DNA of 64,000 bases from Nansenia antarctica (taxonomy: Eukaryota; Chordata; Actinopteri; Argentiniformes; Microstomatidae). Within the stretch, counting starts at the first letter, position 1. The number at the start of each line of letters is the position of its first letter. This document shows, piece by piece, positions 33,347 to 45,209 of this stretch. The notes below the pieces were generated by a model that made no database searches, had not been told where the DNA came from, and saw only the letters and a list, made by a program, of their open reading frames with translations. The stretch is taken from positions 56,678,809-56,742,808 of the forward strand of contig OZ022346.1 in the NCBI GenBank assembly GCA_963989245.1, in the 5' to 3' direction. The position numbers were made by a program, and so were the translations under genes.

Positions 33347-33480
33347 TTGATTGATTGAAAACTTTATTAGAAGATTTGCAGAAGTAGGTACATGAAAGTA
33401 CATATTACATACAAGGTCAACTAACAGGATAAAAACCCAAGAAAGCCACTGGCTGATTTCAATTGGGGTCCTAGATAGGC
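33347..33480 (-). repeat. LINE tail
   Basis: GATTGATTGATTGAAAACTT then TATTAGAAGATTTGCAG is a fish LINE 3' end on the - strand, with a (TCAA)n tail. Confidence 0.5.
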
Positions 33481-33929
33481 TATTCTGTCACTATACAATG
33501 TTGTTATCTATATATAACACTATAGAATGTTGTTTTATATATATAACACTATAGAATGTTGCTATATAACACAATATAATGTTGGCGGAACTTGTTATCA
33601 GTTTATGTCCGTGTCGCCTGGTCTGGACGAGCACACGGAGGTACTGATGGCGCTTCTCCACTATGGAAGGCCATCAACGCAAATAACGTCTAGAAATCCC
33701 GTGTCCACACGTAGTGCCATTGTAGTAGATTTTGGCACACATGCACACATAAACCGTATAAACTGTATAGTTTGCCTTTTGCTATAAGGACCCTCCTGAC
33801 TATGGGGGCTAGGGGAGGGGAGGGGAGGGTAGGGTTTACGACCCTTTGTTAAAGCCATGTGGTCATCTCAAAATGGCTTCCTGTGTTCTGAGCCCAACCC
33901 CCTGACCTATAACCTGAAGTGACATCAGT

Positions 33930-34115
33930 CACATGAAGCAACAATACTATGTGCAATATGACAACCCTTGTGTACATAAGGTTCAGATATCGGAAAAGGA
34001 TATTTATAGCATAGCATAGAGTACAGCACAGTGTTTTATTGTATAGTAGTATAGTATAGTAGATAGTGTACATAGCCTTTATTTATGTAAACCAGCTCTT
34101 TTCCCTTTTATCGCA
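33930..34115 (+). repeat. LINE 3' UTR copy
   Basis: CTATGTGCAATATGACAACC and GTGTACATAGCCTTTATTTA match the 3' UTR at 9776-9870. Confidence 0.6.
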
Positions 34116-34119
34116 CCTT

Positions 34120-34990
34120 GGGCTTTTGGGCTTTTCTACAGTAAAGGTGATGGGATATTATTTGAAACTGTATTTACACATCATTGTTTACAAATAGGGG
34201 AGTGGAGCCAGGGGGTGAGGCTCTCTTCACCTCAGCCAGCCCCTCACCACCAGCAGCAGCTGCTCTTGTAACTGTTCCTTTGTTTGATAAATAGTCTGAG
34301 AACTCATTGGCTGACTGCCAGTTTAGGACAGAATGCTTCAAAGCATAACAATCATATTATTATGACGTCATGTTGTTTGTTATATTGAAATATATGGGTT
34401 AGGGTTAGAGAGGTTTTAGGTTTTATTTCATTTCTAACATTTCCCCATGCCAGTTATCCGGTTTGACATGTTGTGAGTAAAGAGTCTAATAGCTCTTGAC
34501 CTTTGTAAGGCAGTGAGGGTATGTCCAGAATGTCAGTAACACTAGGCTATGCTACACCCTCAAAACATTTTCATATCATTTAATAAACAGAGATTAATAG
34601 ATTAAATAAATGTTTTTTTATAAACATTTCCCTTATTTTAACTTCATAAAGGGGTTTGGACATCACGTCACGTCATTGGGCCAGTTGCTTTTGGTCCCTT
34701 GAAAAGGAGGGTGCCACGTATTAAAGAGCTGTAACATCTAAACCATTCCTCCAACTTGGATCTGGATACCCTCAAATTAAAGAGGGTGTTTGACAGTCTG
34801 CACTTTAAGGCCATATTCATTCTATAACTTGAATATGTTTTGGTAAACAACTAAAATGACAACAGTTCTGTCAAAGAGTCCAAATGGACCTAACTGTAGC
34901 TTGGCTACTGTTTTCCAATTCTGGAAAAAGAAATGTTCAATGTTTTGATTACATTTCCTCACTCTGTTTTAATATTTTGATCATCTGTGT
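34120..34990. other. Intron sequence without recognised feature
   Basis: Lies between the presumed exons 1 and 2 of the zinc-finger gene. I see no exon or repeat that I can name. Confidence 0.35.
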
Positions 34991-35034
34991 TGGTAGGATT
35001 CCCTGCACTGTGAACTGTCCATCTGGGCAGAGAG

Positions 35035-38000
35035 ATGGAGGCTTCTGCTTATTCAGTGTCAGAGAGCCAGAGGACACACCTTGGGTCCCCTGATGCAGAG
35101 GCAGAAGGACAGAACCACCGGAAGGACAATCTGGATGGTAAGCCTTTGTTATTGGTGAGGGTCATTGCACTGTTGTAAAACCAATGCTGCCAGTGCAGTG
35201 TGAGTCAGTCAGTACCTGCATCGTCTGACAGTCCTGCTCTCTCCCGCTGTGTGGGGTTGATATATCAGGGCTAGTTCCCCAATCTAACCCAGTCCTGGAC
35301 TACAGGACAGCCACATGTAAACACCGTTATCCCCAATCTAACCCAGTCCTGGACTACAGGATAGCCACATGTAAACACTTTTATCCAAAGTGACTTACTA
35401 CATTTGTCTAAAGTAAGTGAATCAGTTTACAAAATTGGGGAATAAAACATAATAAAAACAGACAAGAGAGAAATATGATAGAAAATCAATTTTAGGAATA
35501 GCAACTGCACTCTACTGCCATCTACTGCCCTCTACTGCCCCCTACTGCTCTCTACTGCACTCTACTGCCCTCTACTGCTCTCTACTGCCCCCTACTGCCC
35601 CCTACTGCTCTCTACTGCTCTCTACTGCCCCCTACTGCTCTCTACTGCCCCCTACTGCTCTCTACTGCCCCCTGCTGTTCTCTACTGCTCTCTACTGCTC
35701 TCTACTGCCCCCTACTGCTCTCTACTGCTTTCAGATTCAGATTCATTTATTTATTCAAGGGACAGTGCATATTAATAAAACAAAAATAAATTGTAAATAC
35801 GCCAGAGTTAGCCCGAAAGCTAGTTTTCATCCGCAGTCCCTATGCCATGATGTTGTATACGGCTCCCTGGAGGAAAAAAGTACATTTAAAAGATAAAATA
35901 TAGGTAGACCTAGGCACCAAATAGTAGACAGGACAAGCATTTAGCTTAAGGGCATAACATAGGGGGTTAAAAGAGCATACATTAATCATATGCAGTTAAA
36001 AGGAGGGTACATATTCGGTAAGCAGACTAAAAGCAAGCACACAGACTGTACAGGTAAGACATGTTAGGCGGTACACAGACAGGCGGTACACATGACATAC
36101 AGGTATAGGACAGGACATTTCAATGTTGCCAGGTGTGTGTGTTGATCATCCACTGTTTTAGGTGCTTTCTAAATGATTTAAAGGTGCCTAATTCTTTAAG
36201 GTGCCCTGGAATCAGGTTCCATTCACGTGCCCCTCTAACTGACCAGGCTAAACTGACGTTTTGCATTTTATTCAAAAATGCCTGACTATCCTCCTCTACA
36301 CTTACTCCTGCCAGTAGCTCATTCCAGTTGAGATTTTGGACCACAGTTTTAAAGTTGCCCTGCTCCTTTTTGGGGATTCCATTTGATTCACTGGCTGCGA
36401 GGGGTCTAAATCGTGCTTTGCTTAGCTTCCTGGCTACCAGGATCAAGTTATGGTCTAACAGTCCAGTAAGCATGTTGAAGGTCTTCATAATTCTATTGGG
36501 TCTATTGCTAAACGCCAGATCAATCTGGGTGCTGGTGGAACTGGTTATTCGGGTAGGCCCTTGGATAAGCTGGGATAGGTCTAGACCATCTGTGATGCAC
36601 TTGAGGTTTTTCCTAGCTGTTTTGATAGCCGTTGATATTCAAGTCACCCATGATAATGACCTTCTTAAAACTACATTCTTTCAGAATGTTCTTGAATCTA
36701 TCGTAGAAATCAACATTTGCTGAGGGTGGTCTGTAAAGGACAATCAGGATGAAGGACATTTGTGGAGATAAGGTTATGTTCACACCAATGCATTCTAGCT
36801 CATGGTGTGGCCAACACATTTCCTCACACTGAATTTTGTCTTTGACATAAATCATGACCCCCCCTCCCTTGGAGCCCACTCTATCCCTTCTAAACTGGAC
36901 ATAGCCAGGTACAGATACAGCAGCTGATGGGGCCTGTTCATGTAACCATGTCTCGCTCAAGCAAAGAAAATCTAAATTAGACTCATTCAAAAGATGTTGT
37001 ACTTGGTCACTTTTTGATTTAATGCTGCATATATTCAAGTGTCCTCCTAACAACCCCTTTGGTTTTACCTTGGGGTCCCAAACTACCTTAGCATTATTGA
37101 CCGTTTGGAAAATACTCCAGTTCCGTGTTTTCGCGATAGCCGGGTTGATCAACTTCCTGGTTGATTTGTTTACATCCCTTACAGCTACACATGTTTTGTT
37201 GCCTGAACAGACATTTAGAGTAGGTTTGGGTTCGGCGCTATATTTTAGAGTTCCATTGTCATTGTTACTTGCCGAGGCTGGATAGTTCGTTTGCAAGTCC
37301 GTGTTCGCAGCATTCGTCATCAGTGGCCGTCCGTCCTCTGTGCACCTTCCGGGCGCACACCGCAACACCGTCAGGTCCCCTGCAAGCCGTCGCTCGCCCG
37401 ACTCCTCCGTTGACAGCTCCGGTACGGGGACCGCCAGTCATGGTTCATCGGGTTGGATAGCCTCGGGGAATTCCACAGCATTCGGATGGGGAAAACGACG
37501 AGTCAAGTTAGTTTGCTCATGGTCAAATGTTGCAGGAATACTGACAGAGGTTCGTACCTGAGGGAAAACGTTGTTGCTCCTGGACATAATGTTAGTCCCA
37601 TGAAACGCCGTTCCATCTCCAGTCGTAGGTGAGTGACACTGTCCATTGTTATCCGGGCCGGGACATGGGTGAATGTCTCCGGAAAGTAGCAAGCAGATTA
37701 CTGCGACCAGCATATCGGCTCGCTGGAGCTTCGATCCCGTACGTTTGTTTGTTCTACCGTAAATGCTTGGATAAATGAAGGATATGAGGATAGCTTGGCG
37801 CCCGTATCCAAAATGTTTGTTAGTGTAGCAAGCTTGTTGGCAAAGAGGATCAGTCACATAGCTCAGAGTAGCGTTTTTGTATAAAGGAGGACGGTATAGA
37901 TCATCTCCTGAGTTTACTAGAGACGCCAGTAGCATAAAAACTTGGAGCCCTAGGAGAGCTGTGACCGCACCTCTGCCACCTGCCGCCATGTCCCTCCCTA

Positions 38001-41000
38001 CTGCCCCCTACTGCCCTCTACTGCCCTCTACTGCTCTCTACTGCACTCTACTGCACTCTACTGCCCTCTACTGCCCTCTACTGCTCTCTACTGCTCTCTA
38101 CTGCCCCCTGCTGTTCTCTACTGCCCTCTACTGCTCTCTACTGCCCCCTGCTGTCCTCTACTGCTCTCTACTGCCCCCTACTGCTCTCTACTGCCCCCTA
38201 CTGCTCTCTACTGTCCTCTACTGCGCTTTACTGTCCTCTACTGTCCTCTACTGCTCTCTACTGCCCTCTACTGCCCTCTACTGCCCTCTACTGCTCTCTA
38301 CTGCCCCCTGCTGTCCTCTACTGCTCTCTACTGCACTCTACTGCCCTCTACTGCTCTCTACTGCTCTCTACTGCCCTCTACTGCTCTCTACTGCTCTCTA
38401 CTGCCCTCTACTGCTCTCTACTGCTCTCTACTGCACTCTACTGCTCTCTACTGCTCTCTACTGCTCTCTCCTCTCCTCTACTGCTCTCTCCTCTCCTCTA
38501 CTGCTCTCTACTGCCCCCTACTGCTCTCTACTGCTCTCTACCGCTCTCTACTGCCCTCTACCGCTATCTACTGCTCTCTACTGCTCTCTACTGCTCTCTA
38601 CTGCCCTCTACTGCTCTCTACTGCTCTCTACTGCCCTCTACTGCCCTCTACTGCCCTCTACTGCTCTCTACTGCTCTCTACTGCTCTCTACTGCCCTCTA
38701 CTGCCCTCTACTGCCCTCTACTGCTCTCTACTGCCTTCTACTGCCCTCTACTGCCCTCTACTGCTCTCTACTGCCCTCTACTGCTCTCTACTGCCCTCTA
38801 CTGCCCTCTACTGCCCTCTACTGCTCTATACTGCCCTCTACTGCTCTCTACTGCTCTCTACTGCCGTCTACTGCCCTCTACTGCCCTCTGCTGCTCTCTA
38901 CTGTCACACAATTATTCAGAGCTTTGAACGAGATTATTAACACCCGAACAGCCATGGGTGGGGTCATTAACACTAGAACAGCCACGGGTAGGGTCATTAA
39001 CACCAGAACAGCCATGGGTTGGGTCATTAACACTAGAACAGCCATGGGTGGGGTCATTAACACTAGAACAGCCATGGGTTGGGTCATTAACACTAGAACA
39101 GCCATGGGTGGGGTCATTAACACTAGAACAGCCATGGGTGGGGTCATTAACACTAGAACAGCCATGGGTTGGGTCATTAACACTAGAACAGCCATGGGTG
39201 GGGTCATTAACACTAGAACAGCCATGGGTGGGGTCATTAACACTAGAACAGCCATGGGTTGGGTCATTAACACTAGAACAGCCATGGGTGGGGTCATTAA
39301 CACTAGAACAGCCATGGGTTGGGTCATTAACACTAGAACAGCCATGGGTGGGGTCATTAACACTAGAACAGCCATGGGTGGGGTCATTAACACTAGAACA
39401 GCCATGGGTGGGGTCATTAAAACTAGAACGGTCATTTGACCTAGTGAGTAAAAATAAATTCTACCTTTGAAGTCGATCAAATTTCAGGACCCTCCTTTCA
39501 TGACTTTTCCGAGATAAGTGCGTTCTACCACCCACAGTGTTTCCTCCAGGAATTTTTACATTAGTGGCGGAGAGCCCTGTCCGCGCGCATAGCGTGCAAG
39601 ATTTTTTTCCGCGTGCACGCGCATGAAACGCGCACGCGTGCTCAAAACAACGACCTAATTTCAAACAAAACTAGAGGGAGGATGGCAAAAAAAAAAAAAG
39701 AAAGCTAAAAAAATCTTCCCAGAACCTGATTTGCACGACCAGCTGTCGCTGTAGGACACGTTCGATTGCAAAATTCATTTATCCTTTATGTTCCCAGTTG
39801 AGGGCGTGTAGCTGTCGTTAGTTGGCCTGCTTTTATTTAGTTATGCGTACGTTTGAGTTAGTCATCTCTAGGTTTGTTGTTTGATATTAGCCTATACTTT
39901 CTCTTATCTGCATTTTGAGCAACTGTACAAGACCCAACAACACAACTCTGATACAGGACTAATGTTACCTAGCTGCTATAGCTAACCCAACCCTGCTACA
40001 AGACCCAACAACACAACTCTGATACAGGACTAATGTTACCTAGCTGCTATAGCTAACCCAACCCTGCTACAAGACCCAACAACACAACTCTGATACAGGA
40101 CTAATGTTACCTAGCTGCTATAGACCCATTTGTACTAAACAACTACAACGTTGTATTGGACAATTTTTTTCTCTAACTAATCCACAGACAGCAGTCTTAT
40201 TAACGGGCCCCTGTGGTGCCAGGTGTGGAGGCGACCCAGCACAGTGGGGATATACACTATCAAGCCAAGCTCTACTGTCAATATTTGTGTGTGTGTGTGT
40301 GTTTTACTTTGAACGCAATTTCAATTGCAATGTCCCAAGTATTACCTACATCTCCTCTGTGGAAAACTCTAATCCCGACGCAGCAGTTATTGTGCTCGGC
40401 GATTTTAATCACACCAACCTGCACACCGAACTTCCCAATTACAAACAACAGGTGTCATGCCCCAGCAGAGGAGCTAACATACTAGACCACTGCTACGTTA
40501 CAATCAACGAGGCTTACCGTTCGTTCCCGAGGGCACCGCTGGGAAGGTCCGACCATGCCATGCTGCTCCTCGTCCCGATAGACAGAAACTTAAATCCTGC
40601 AATACGACACCCAAACCCGTTAAGTCCTGGACTGCAACTGCCACTGATACTCTGAGAGGCTGTTTCGAGTGCACAAATTGGGACATATTTGGTGCAGGTG
40701 CGAACAGCCTCGATGAACTCGCCCGCCATAAACGTTGTTAGCTGATCCACCACCTAGCTCCTTTGCTCCTGCCAGCCATGCAGTTTCGGATCGCTCATAG
40801 CCACTGCTAGCTTCAGCAATGTTTGAAGTGTCTGGGACATCTTTTTTCTTGAAAAATCCATCCATCTGTCGCTGTTTTCGTTTAATTTTTCGAAGTTATT
40901 TAACGTTATATCTTATTTGTGCACCTAGTTAGCTAGATCAGCTTTTTGTAATTTAGATGGTTCACATTTAGACCAATCAGGAGTAGCCCTTGTGTCACGT

Positions 41001-44000
41001 CGTCAACTGAATGTTTAATGTCATTCATCTGATTTTGGATCAGCGGTTAGAGAGAGATTGGCGTGGATTTAGGTGCACTTTTAGTCAACATCCATTATAG
41101 CGCTGATCTGGGATCAGATATATTTTAATTAGGGATGCACCGAACATTCGGCCACCGAATGTATTCGGCCGAATATCGCAAAATAAAGCACATTCGGTAG
41201 TCGGCCGAATGTGTGAAAACACAGAATGTTTACCACCGAATAGTGGGCGTGTTTTGATGATACTTGCCAGGTCATTCTTAGGGAAGAACTGACGATGAGT
41301 GAGTAGAAGTCCAGGGTAGATGTAGACAGAGGGTTGATTGGGAGTGGAGACAGGTGTGCAGGTTTGGCTGAAGATCTAATTAGCGGGGACAAGCCTCAGC
41401 TGCGGCGGAGAGCACGCTGTGCTCGAGCTGTGGGGGCGGGGGAGGGTGTGTGAAGGCCCAGCCGTAACACTATGTCATTGAACCATACGGACATCAATAC
41501 TTAAGCCACAACATACAGAATTATCAAAATCCTGTAGCATCTCTTTAAAGAGAGTTCACCTAATTAGTTAACTTGCAATCTTCCAAAGTATTTTGTAATA
41601 ATATTATCATGGCACATCATTCTTGTTAACACAAGTCATGAATAAAGCTTCGGCCTACATTGATGAAAGATTTTCTTTCAGCAGCTATTCAGGGAAAACA
41701 AAAACATTTAATTTGACTGATTTATTTTATTTATTGTGCTTTGTTGGTATAGATTGATGTCTGCTGGAATGTTCAATAAAAGTAAATTTTTTTCAATCTC
41801 AATTTCTTTCTTTGAGAAGCATGAATAAAAAGCAAAATGTATTTAGTTTATGCAATGATAAAATTAAAAACTGCCGATACACATTCGGTATTCGGTATTC
41901 GGTATTCGGCCAAGTGTTTCCTTAAATTCGGCTTCGGCCTCGGCCAAGAATTTTCATTTCGGTGCATCCCTAATTTTAATCAGCTAAAATGTTCAGAGGT
42001 GGATTTTTTTTTGGGGGGGGGGGAGAAATCGTGCACTTAGTGGACTGAATCAATTAGTGGCGGAGGAAATTCATTCGTGGCGGCCCGCCACCAATAAATG
42101 CATATAGAGGAAACACTGACCCAGTATCCTGACATGTTCTAAATCTACCTTGTATAAAGCTATTTCTATAACAGGTTTTACCCCAGTTACATACGCAGTA
42201 GTGATAGGATATTATATGTCTACGTACAGACAGTTATGAATGATAAACTGTACAGTAGGTCTCGCTATAGCTATCGCAGCAAAGTACTTGCAGTAGCCTA
42301 CATTTGATTATGTCTGTAATCCTCAAGGGATTTTCATGGAACAACATGGAACAAATACAATTTTATTTATGATACAGTATATAATGTGTATAAAGTGTAT
42401 TTATGATACAGTATATCATGTATATACATTTTCAAGTATTAGCATATTTATTATTATTTATTTTTTATAATGATAATCAACCTCTTCTGCATCATCCGTG
42501 CAGCCACTCCCCGTGATAATCTGACCGTAATCCTGTATGGTGGTACGATGCTTGTAGGAGGTGCAGAGGTTTATCTCTCTGAGAGACATACTTAGATAGA
42601 GAACACTTTAATTCATGTATTTGTATTTATTGCCTATTATCTTGTTAAATGTTGATATTTAATTTCTATATACATTTTTTTCTTAATATCCTAATGCTGT
42701 ATGTAAAGCACTTTGAATTGCCCTTGTTGTATAAAATGTGCTATACAAATAAACTTGCCTATGTAACCCTGTATATGTTCCTATTCTTACAGACCAGCAG
42801 AGCTCCAACCCAGGTTCAGACAGCGAGCCCAGCTCCACCACACCAGGAAACCATCAACAACACAGGAGCTCGAGGCGGAAGAATCACCTTAAAACACACC
42901 CACAGACTTACACCGGAGAGAAGACCTACCGCTGCCCAACTCTGTGCCCACAGAGTTTTAGTGAAGCAGGAGCCCTGAAGAAGCATCAGAGAATACACAC
43001 CGGAGAGAAACCATACCACTGCTCCCAGTGTGGGAAGAGTTTCAATCGAGCAGGACAACTAACGATTCATCAGAGATTACACACCGGAGAGAAACCATAC
43101 CACTGCTCCCAATGTGATAAGAGTTTCAGTACAGGAGGACACCTGAAGACTCATCAGAGAACACACACCGGAGAGAAACCATACCACTGCTCCCAGTGTG
43201 GGAAGAGTTTCAATCGAGCAGGACATCTAACGATTCATCAGAGAATACACACCGGAGAGAAACCATACCACTGCTCCCAATGTGATAAGAGTTTCAGTAC
43301 AGGAGGAAGCCTGGAGACTCATCAGAGAACACACACCGGAGAGAAACCATACCACTGCTCCCAATGTGGGAAGAGTTTCAATCAAGCAGGACAACTAACG
43401 ATTCATCAGAGAATACACACCGGAGAGAAACCATACCACTGCTCCCAATGTGATAAGAGTTTCAGTACAGGAGGACACCTGGAGACTCATCAGAGAACAC
43501 ACACCGGAGAGAAACCATACCACTGCTCCCAATGTGGGAAGAGTTTCAATCAAGCAGGAGACCTGAAGAAGCATCAGAGAATACACACCGGAGAGAAACC
43601 ATACCACTGCTCCCAATGTGATAAGAGTTTCAGTACAGGAGGAAGCCTGGAGACGCATCAGAGAACACACACCGGAGAGAAACCATACCACTGCTCCCAG
43701 TGTGGGAAGAGTTTTAGTGAAGGAGGAAGCCTGAAGATTCATCAGAGAACACACACCGGAGAGAAACCATACCACTGCTCCCAGTGTGGGAAGAGTTTCA
43801 GTACAGGAGGAAACCTGAAGATTCATCAGAGAATACACACCGGAGAGAAACCATACCACTGCTCCCAATGTGATAAGAGTTTCAGTACAGGAGGAAGCCT
43901 GGAGACGCATCAGAGAACACACACCGGAGAGAAACCATACCACTGCTCCCAGTGTGGGAAGAGTTTCAATCAAGCAGGACAACTAACGATTCATCAGAGA

Positions 44001-44438
44001 ATACACACAGGAGAGAAACCATACCACTGCTCCCAGTGTGGGAAGAGTTTCAATCAAGCAGGACAACTAACGATTCATCAGAGAATACACACAGGAGAGA
44101 AACCATACCACTGCTCCCAGTGTGGGAAGAGTTTTAGTGAAGGAGGAAGCCTGAAGATTCATCAGAGAACACACACCGGAGAGAAACCATACCACTGCTC
44201 CCAGTGTGGGAAGAGTTTCAGTACAGGAGGAAACCTGAAGATTCATCAGAGAATACACACCGGAGAGAAACCATACCACTGCTCCCAATGTGATAAGAGT
44301 TTCAGTACAGGAGGAAGCCTGGAGACGCATCAGAGAACACACACCGGAGAGAAACCATACCACTGCTCCCAGTGTGGGAAGAGTTTTAGTGAAGGAGGAA
44401 GCCTGAAGATGCATCAGAGAATACACACAGGAGAGTAA
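35035..44438 (+). CDS. C2H2 zinc-finger protein with 18 fingers
   Basis: Exon 2 (34997-35137) carries ATG at 35035 and encodes MEASAYSVSESQRTHLG and so on to DNLD. Exon 3 (42793-44438, acceptor TTCTTACAG) continues with DQQSSNPGSDSEPSS, then 18 fingers, to TAA. Phase 1 matches, giving 582 residues with no internal stop. Finger 1 has CPTLC, a wider cysteine spacing. Fingers 2-18 share YHCSQC and TGEKP linkers and use a few helix types (NRAGQLTIH, STGGSLETH, SEGGSLKIH). Fingers 10-12 and 15-17 are DNA copies 420 bp apart. No KRAB or SCAN box is visible; the acidic, S-rich N-terminus is typical of fish zinc-finger genes. Likely nuclear DNA binding, possibly repeat silencing. The stop is a changed AAA in a TGEKP linker, so more fingers were lost. 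Confidence 0.82.
35505..35730. repeat. CTCTACTGCC decamer array, left part
   Basis: About 22 copies of a 10-bp unit (TCTACTGCYC). It is the same array as at 37990-38900, separated by a LINE insertion. Confidence 0.95.
35735..37988 (-). mobile_element. CR1/Rex-like LINE with internal deletion, inside the decamer array
   Basis: The 5' end is at 37988 (ATG of the first frame lies at 37989). The 3' end is at 35735, where the - strand reads GAATCTGAATCTGAA. It keeps ORF starts, an AP endonuclease (36613-37368) and a C-terminal piece (36120-36488). Most of the reverse transcriptase is missing. Both sides are the same decamer array. Confidence 0.75.
36613..37368 (-). pseudogene. LINE AP endonuclease domain
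   Basis: Contains NICSIKSKSDQ, then FLCLSETWL (catalytic E), GGGVMIYVKD, LYRPPSA and MGDLNIN (D and N). The C-terminal SDH motif is missing because the frame ends at a deletion. The remaining C-terminal ORF2 piece is at 36120-36488 (SVRGAREWNLIPGHLKE). Confidence 0.7.
37438..37989 (-). pseudogene. LINE 5' frame with 2A-like motif
   Basis: The frame opens MAAGGRGAVTALLGLQVFML, a hydrophobic leader resembling a signal peptide. Further on it reads LLLSGDIHPCPGP. The last eight residues match the 2A consensus DxExNPGP except that E and N are replaced by H and C. 2A-like motifs are known from several APE-type LINEs, where they split the product during translation. The frame stops at 37438 and the endonuclease frame is offset, so a frameshift separates them. 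Confidence 0.6.
37990..38905. repeat. CTCTACTGCC decamer array, right part
   Basis: About 90 copies of a 10-bp unit with variants at two positions (CTCTACTGCT, CTCTACTGCC, CCCTACTGCC). One frame stays open through it only because the unit contains no stop. Confidence 0.95.
38930..39440. repeat. 30-bp minisatellite
   Basis: About 17 copies of AACACTAGAACAGCCATGGG then TKGGGTCATT. Two variants (GGTTGGG and GGTGGGG) alternate in a pattern that suggests two-unit copying. Confidence 0.95.
39927..40132. repeat. 71-bp tandem repeat, three copies
   Basis: ACAAGACCCAACAACACAAC with following bases starts at 39927, 39998 and 40069. Copies are almost identical. Confidence 0.95.
40330..40735 (+). pseudogene. 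LINE endonuclease C-terminal fragment
   Basis: The frame gives AAVIVLGDFNHTNLHTELP (GDFN motif), then GANILDHCYVTI, then LGRSDHAMLLLVP (SDH motif). It is an AP endonuclease of the same type of LINE as 9290-9649. After a frame change near 40625 it continues LRGCFECTNWDIF. Confidence 0.7.
40742..40866 (-). pseudogene. hAT transposase leader
   Basis: Starts MDGFFKKKDVPDTSNIAEAS, a typical opening of fish hAT transposases of the KIAA1586/ZMYM-like type. The rest has been replaced by the LINE piece. Confidence 0.45.
41130..41972. mobile_element. hAT transposon (non-autonomous), nested
   Basis: TAGGGATGCACCGAA and TTCGGTGCATCCCTA are perfect inverted ends. The perfect 8-bp duplication ATTTTAAT flanks them (41122-41129 and 41973-41980). 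Subterminal ATTCGG repeats occur at both sides. It is 843 bp, without transposase. Confidence 0.95.
42120..42600. other. Intron sequence without recognised feature
   Basis: AT-rich, with a repeated TATTTATGATACAGTATAT (about 42363 and 42400). Confidence 0.4.
42600..42768 (+). repeat. L2-type LINE 3' end
   Basis: TGTAAAGCACTTTGAATTGC, then GTGCTATACAAATAAACTTG, as in the L2 at 51500-51580. It ends about 25 bp before the zinc-finger exon acceptor. Confidence 0.7.
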
Positions 44439-44452
44439 CCATACCACTGCTC

Positions 44453-44932
44453 TGGAAACGATCGTAGCTCTACGTCGGGTATTACCTACTGGTTATGCGA
44501 AGTTATTAGAGGCATGTGAGCCGCACTGCCTATACTGTAATTCATGCGAAGTGAATGTGGCTCGTAATAAAATTAACGATGTTGTTATCAGCCGAGAAAA
44601 TGAGTTAAGAAATGATTTTCTTTTACAACTTGAGTATAAGCATTTGCCTGGTTAGTAATCAAACGTTAAATCACCCTTCTCTGCCCTCTCCCGCTTCCAG
44701 ACGAACGCCTTCCCTATATTTTAGCACTTGGCTTAATTCAGCCACTTTTCTTTGAGCCGCTATTCACCTGAGTTCAATTTAAAGTATATTTGGTATTTAT
44801 AGAAGGAAGCACGTACGCAATGTTAAACAAGCACAGCTCGTTTTATAAATAATGCTTACGTCCGTTTAGAAAAATGTGCTCACGTGAAAGTCAAAGATGA
44901 CGTTCAAGTACCTTTTTATAAATGAGGCCCCA
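44453..44932 (-). mobile_element. Harbinger-like element fragment
   Basis: Inverse of parts of 1939-2945: its right end reads TTTATAAATGAGGCCCC, and its left part holds the inverse of CGTTAATTTTATTACGAGCC. It begins 15 bp after the stop codon of the 18-finger gene, cutting off former coding sequence. Confidence 0.7.
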
Positions 44933-44934
44933 GG

Positions 44935-45200
44935 GGTGGCCAACCAGTTGGAGACTAAGAGCCCCAAAGAATTGTTGGGGTACCAGAAAGAGCCACATCA
45001 TACATGCAGGCCCACAAAAGCTCTCACTCACACACACGCAATACATTTCCAATAGGCTATGAGACCAGTGGTGTCATTTCAGCAAAAGCCAAGGTATGGC
45101 AAGGTACAGAATAGGGGGGGTTGAGGGGGGGTTTCAAATCAGTTGTGCAATAGTCTATTTTGGTGAGTTGTTTCTATACAATTGACTTATATTACATTAA
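44935..45200. other. hAT-like single end, then unassigned sequence
   Basis: CAGGGGTGGCCAACCAGTTG at 44933 resembles a hAT end; no partner was found. A poly-G rich run lies near 45113-45130. Confidence 0.35.
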
Positions 45201-45209
45201 GGTAATTGT

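Larger units (their letters stand above)
39535..42118 (-). mobile_element. hAT transposon with nested insertions
   Basis: CAGTGTTTCCTC at the left and GAGGAAACACTG at the right are inverted. The same ends occur singly at 21805 and 58900. The flanks (ACCACCCA and ACCCAGTA) are not a clean duplication. Inside are a 71-bp tandem repeat (39927-40130), a LINE piece (40330-40735), a transposase leader (40742-40866) and a second hAT (41130-41972). Confidence 0.65.

Noticed and set aside
37877..39439. A 520-codon open frame on the + strand
   Set aside because: It runs through the CTCTACTGCC decamers and the 30-bp repeats, which lack stops in this frame. No gene is needed to explain it.
38878..39480. 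A 200-codon frame on the - strand (MAVLVLMTPP repeats)
   Set aside because: Reverse reading of the 30-bp minisatellite.
43395..44447. Long hydrophobic frames opposite the 18-finger gene
   Set aside because: Antisense of conserved finger codons (TGEKPYHCSQC); the + strand frame explains the sequence fully.
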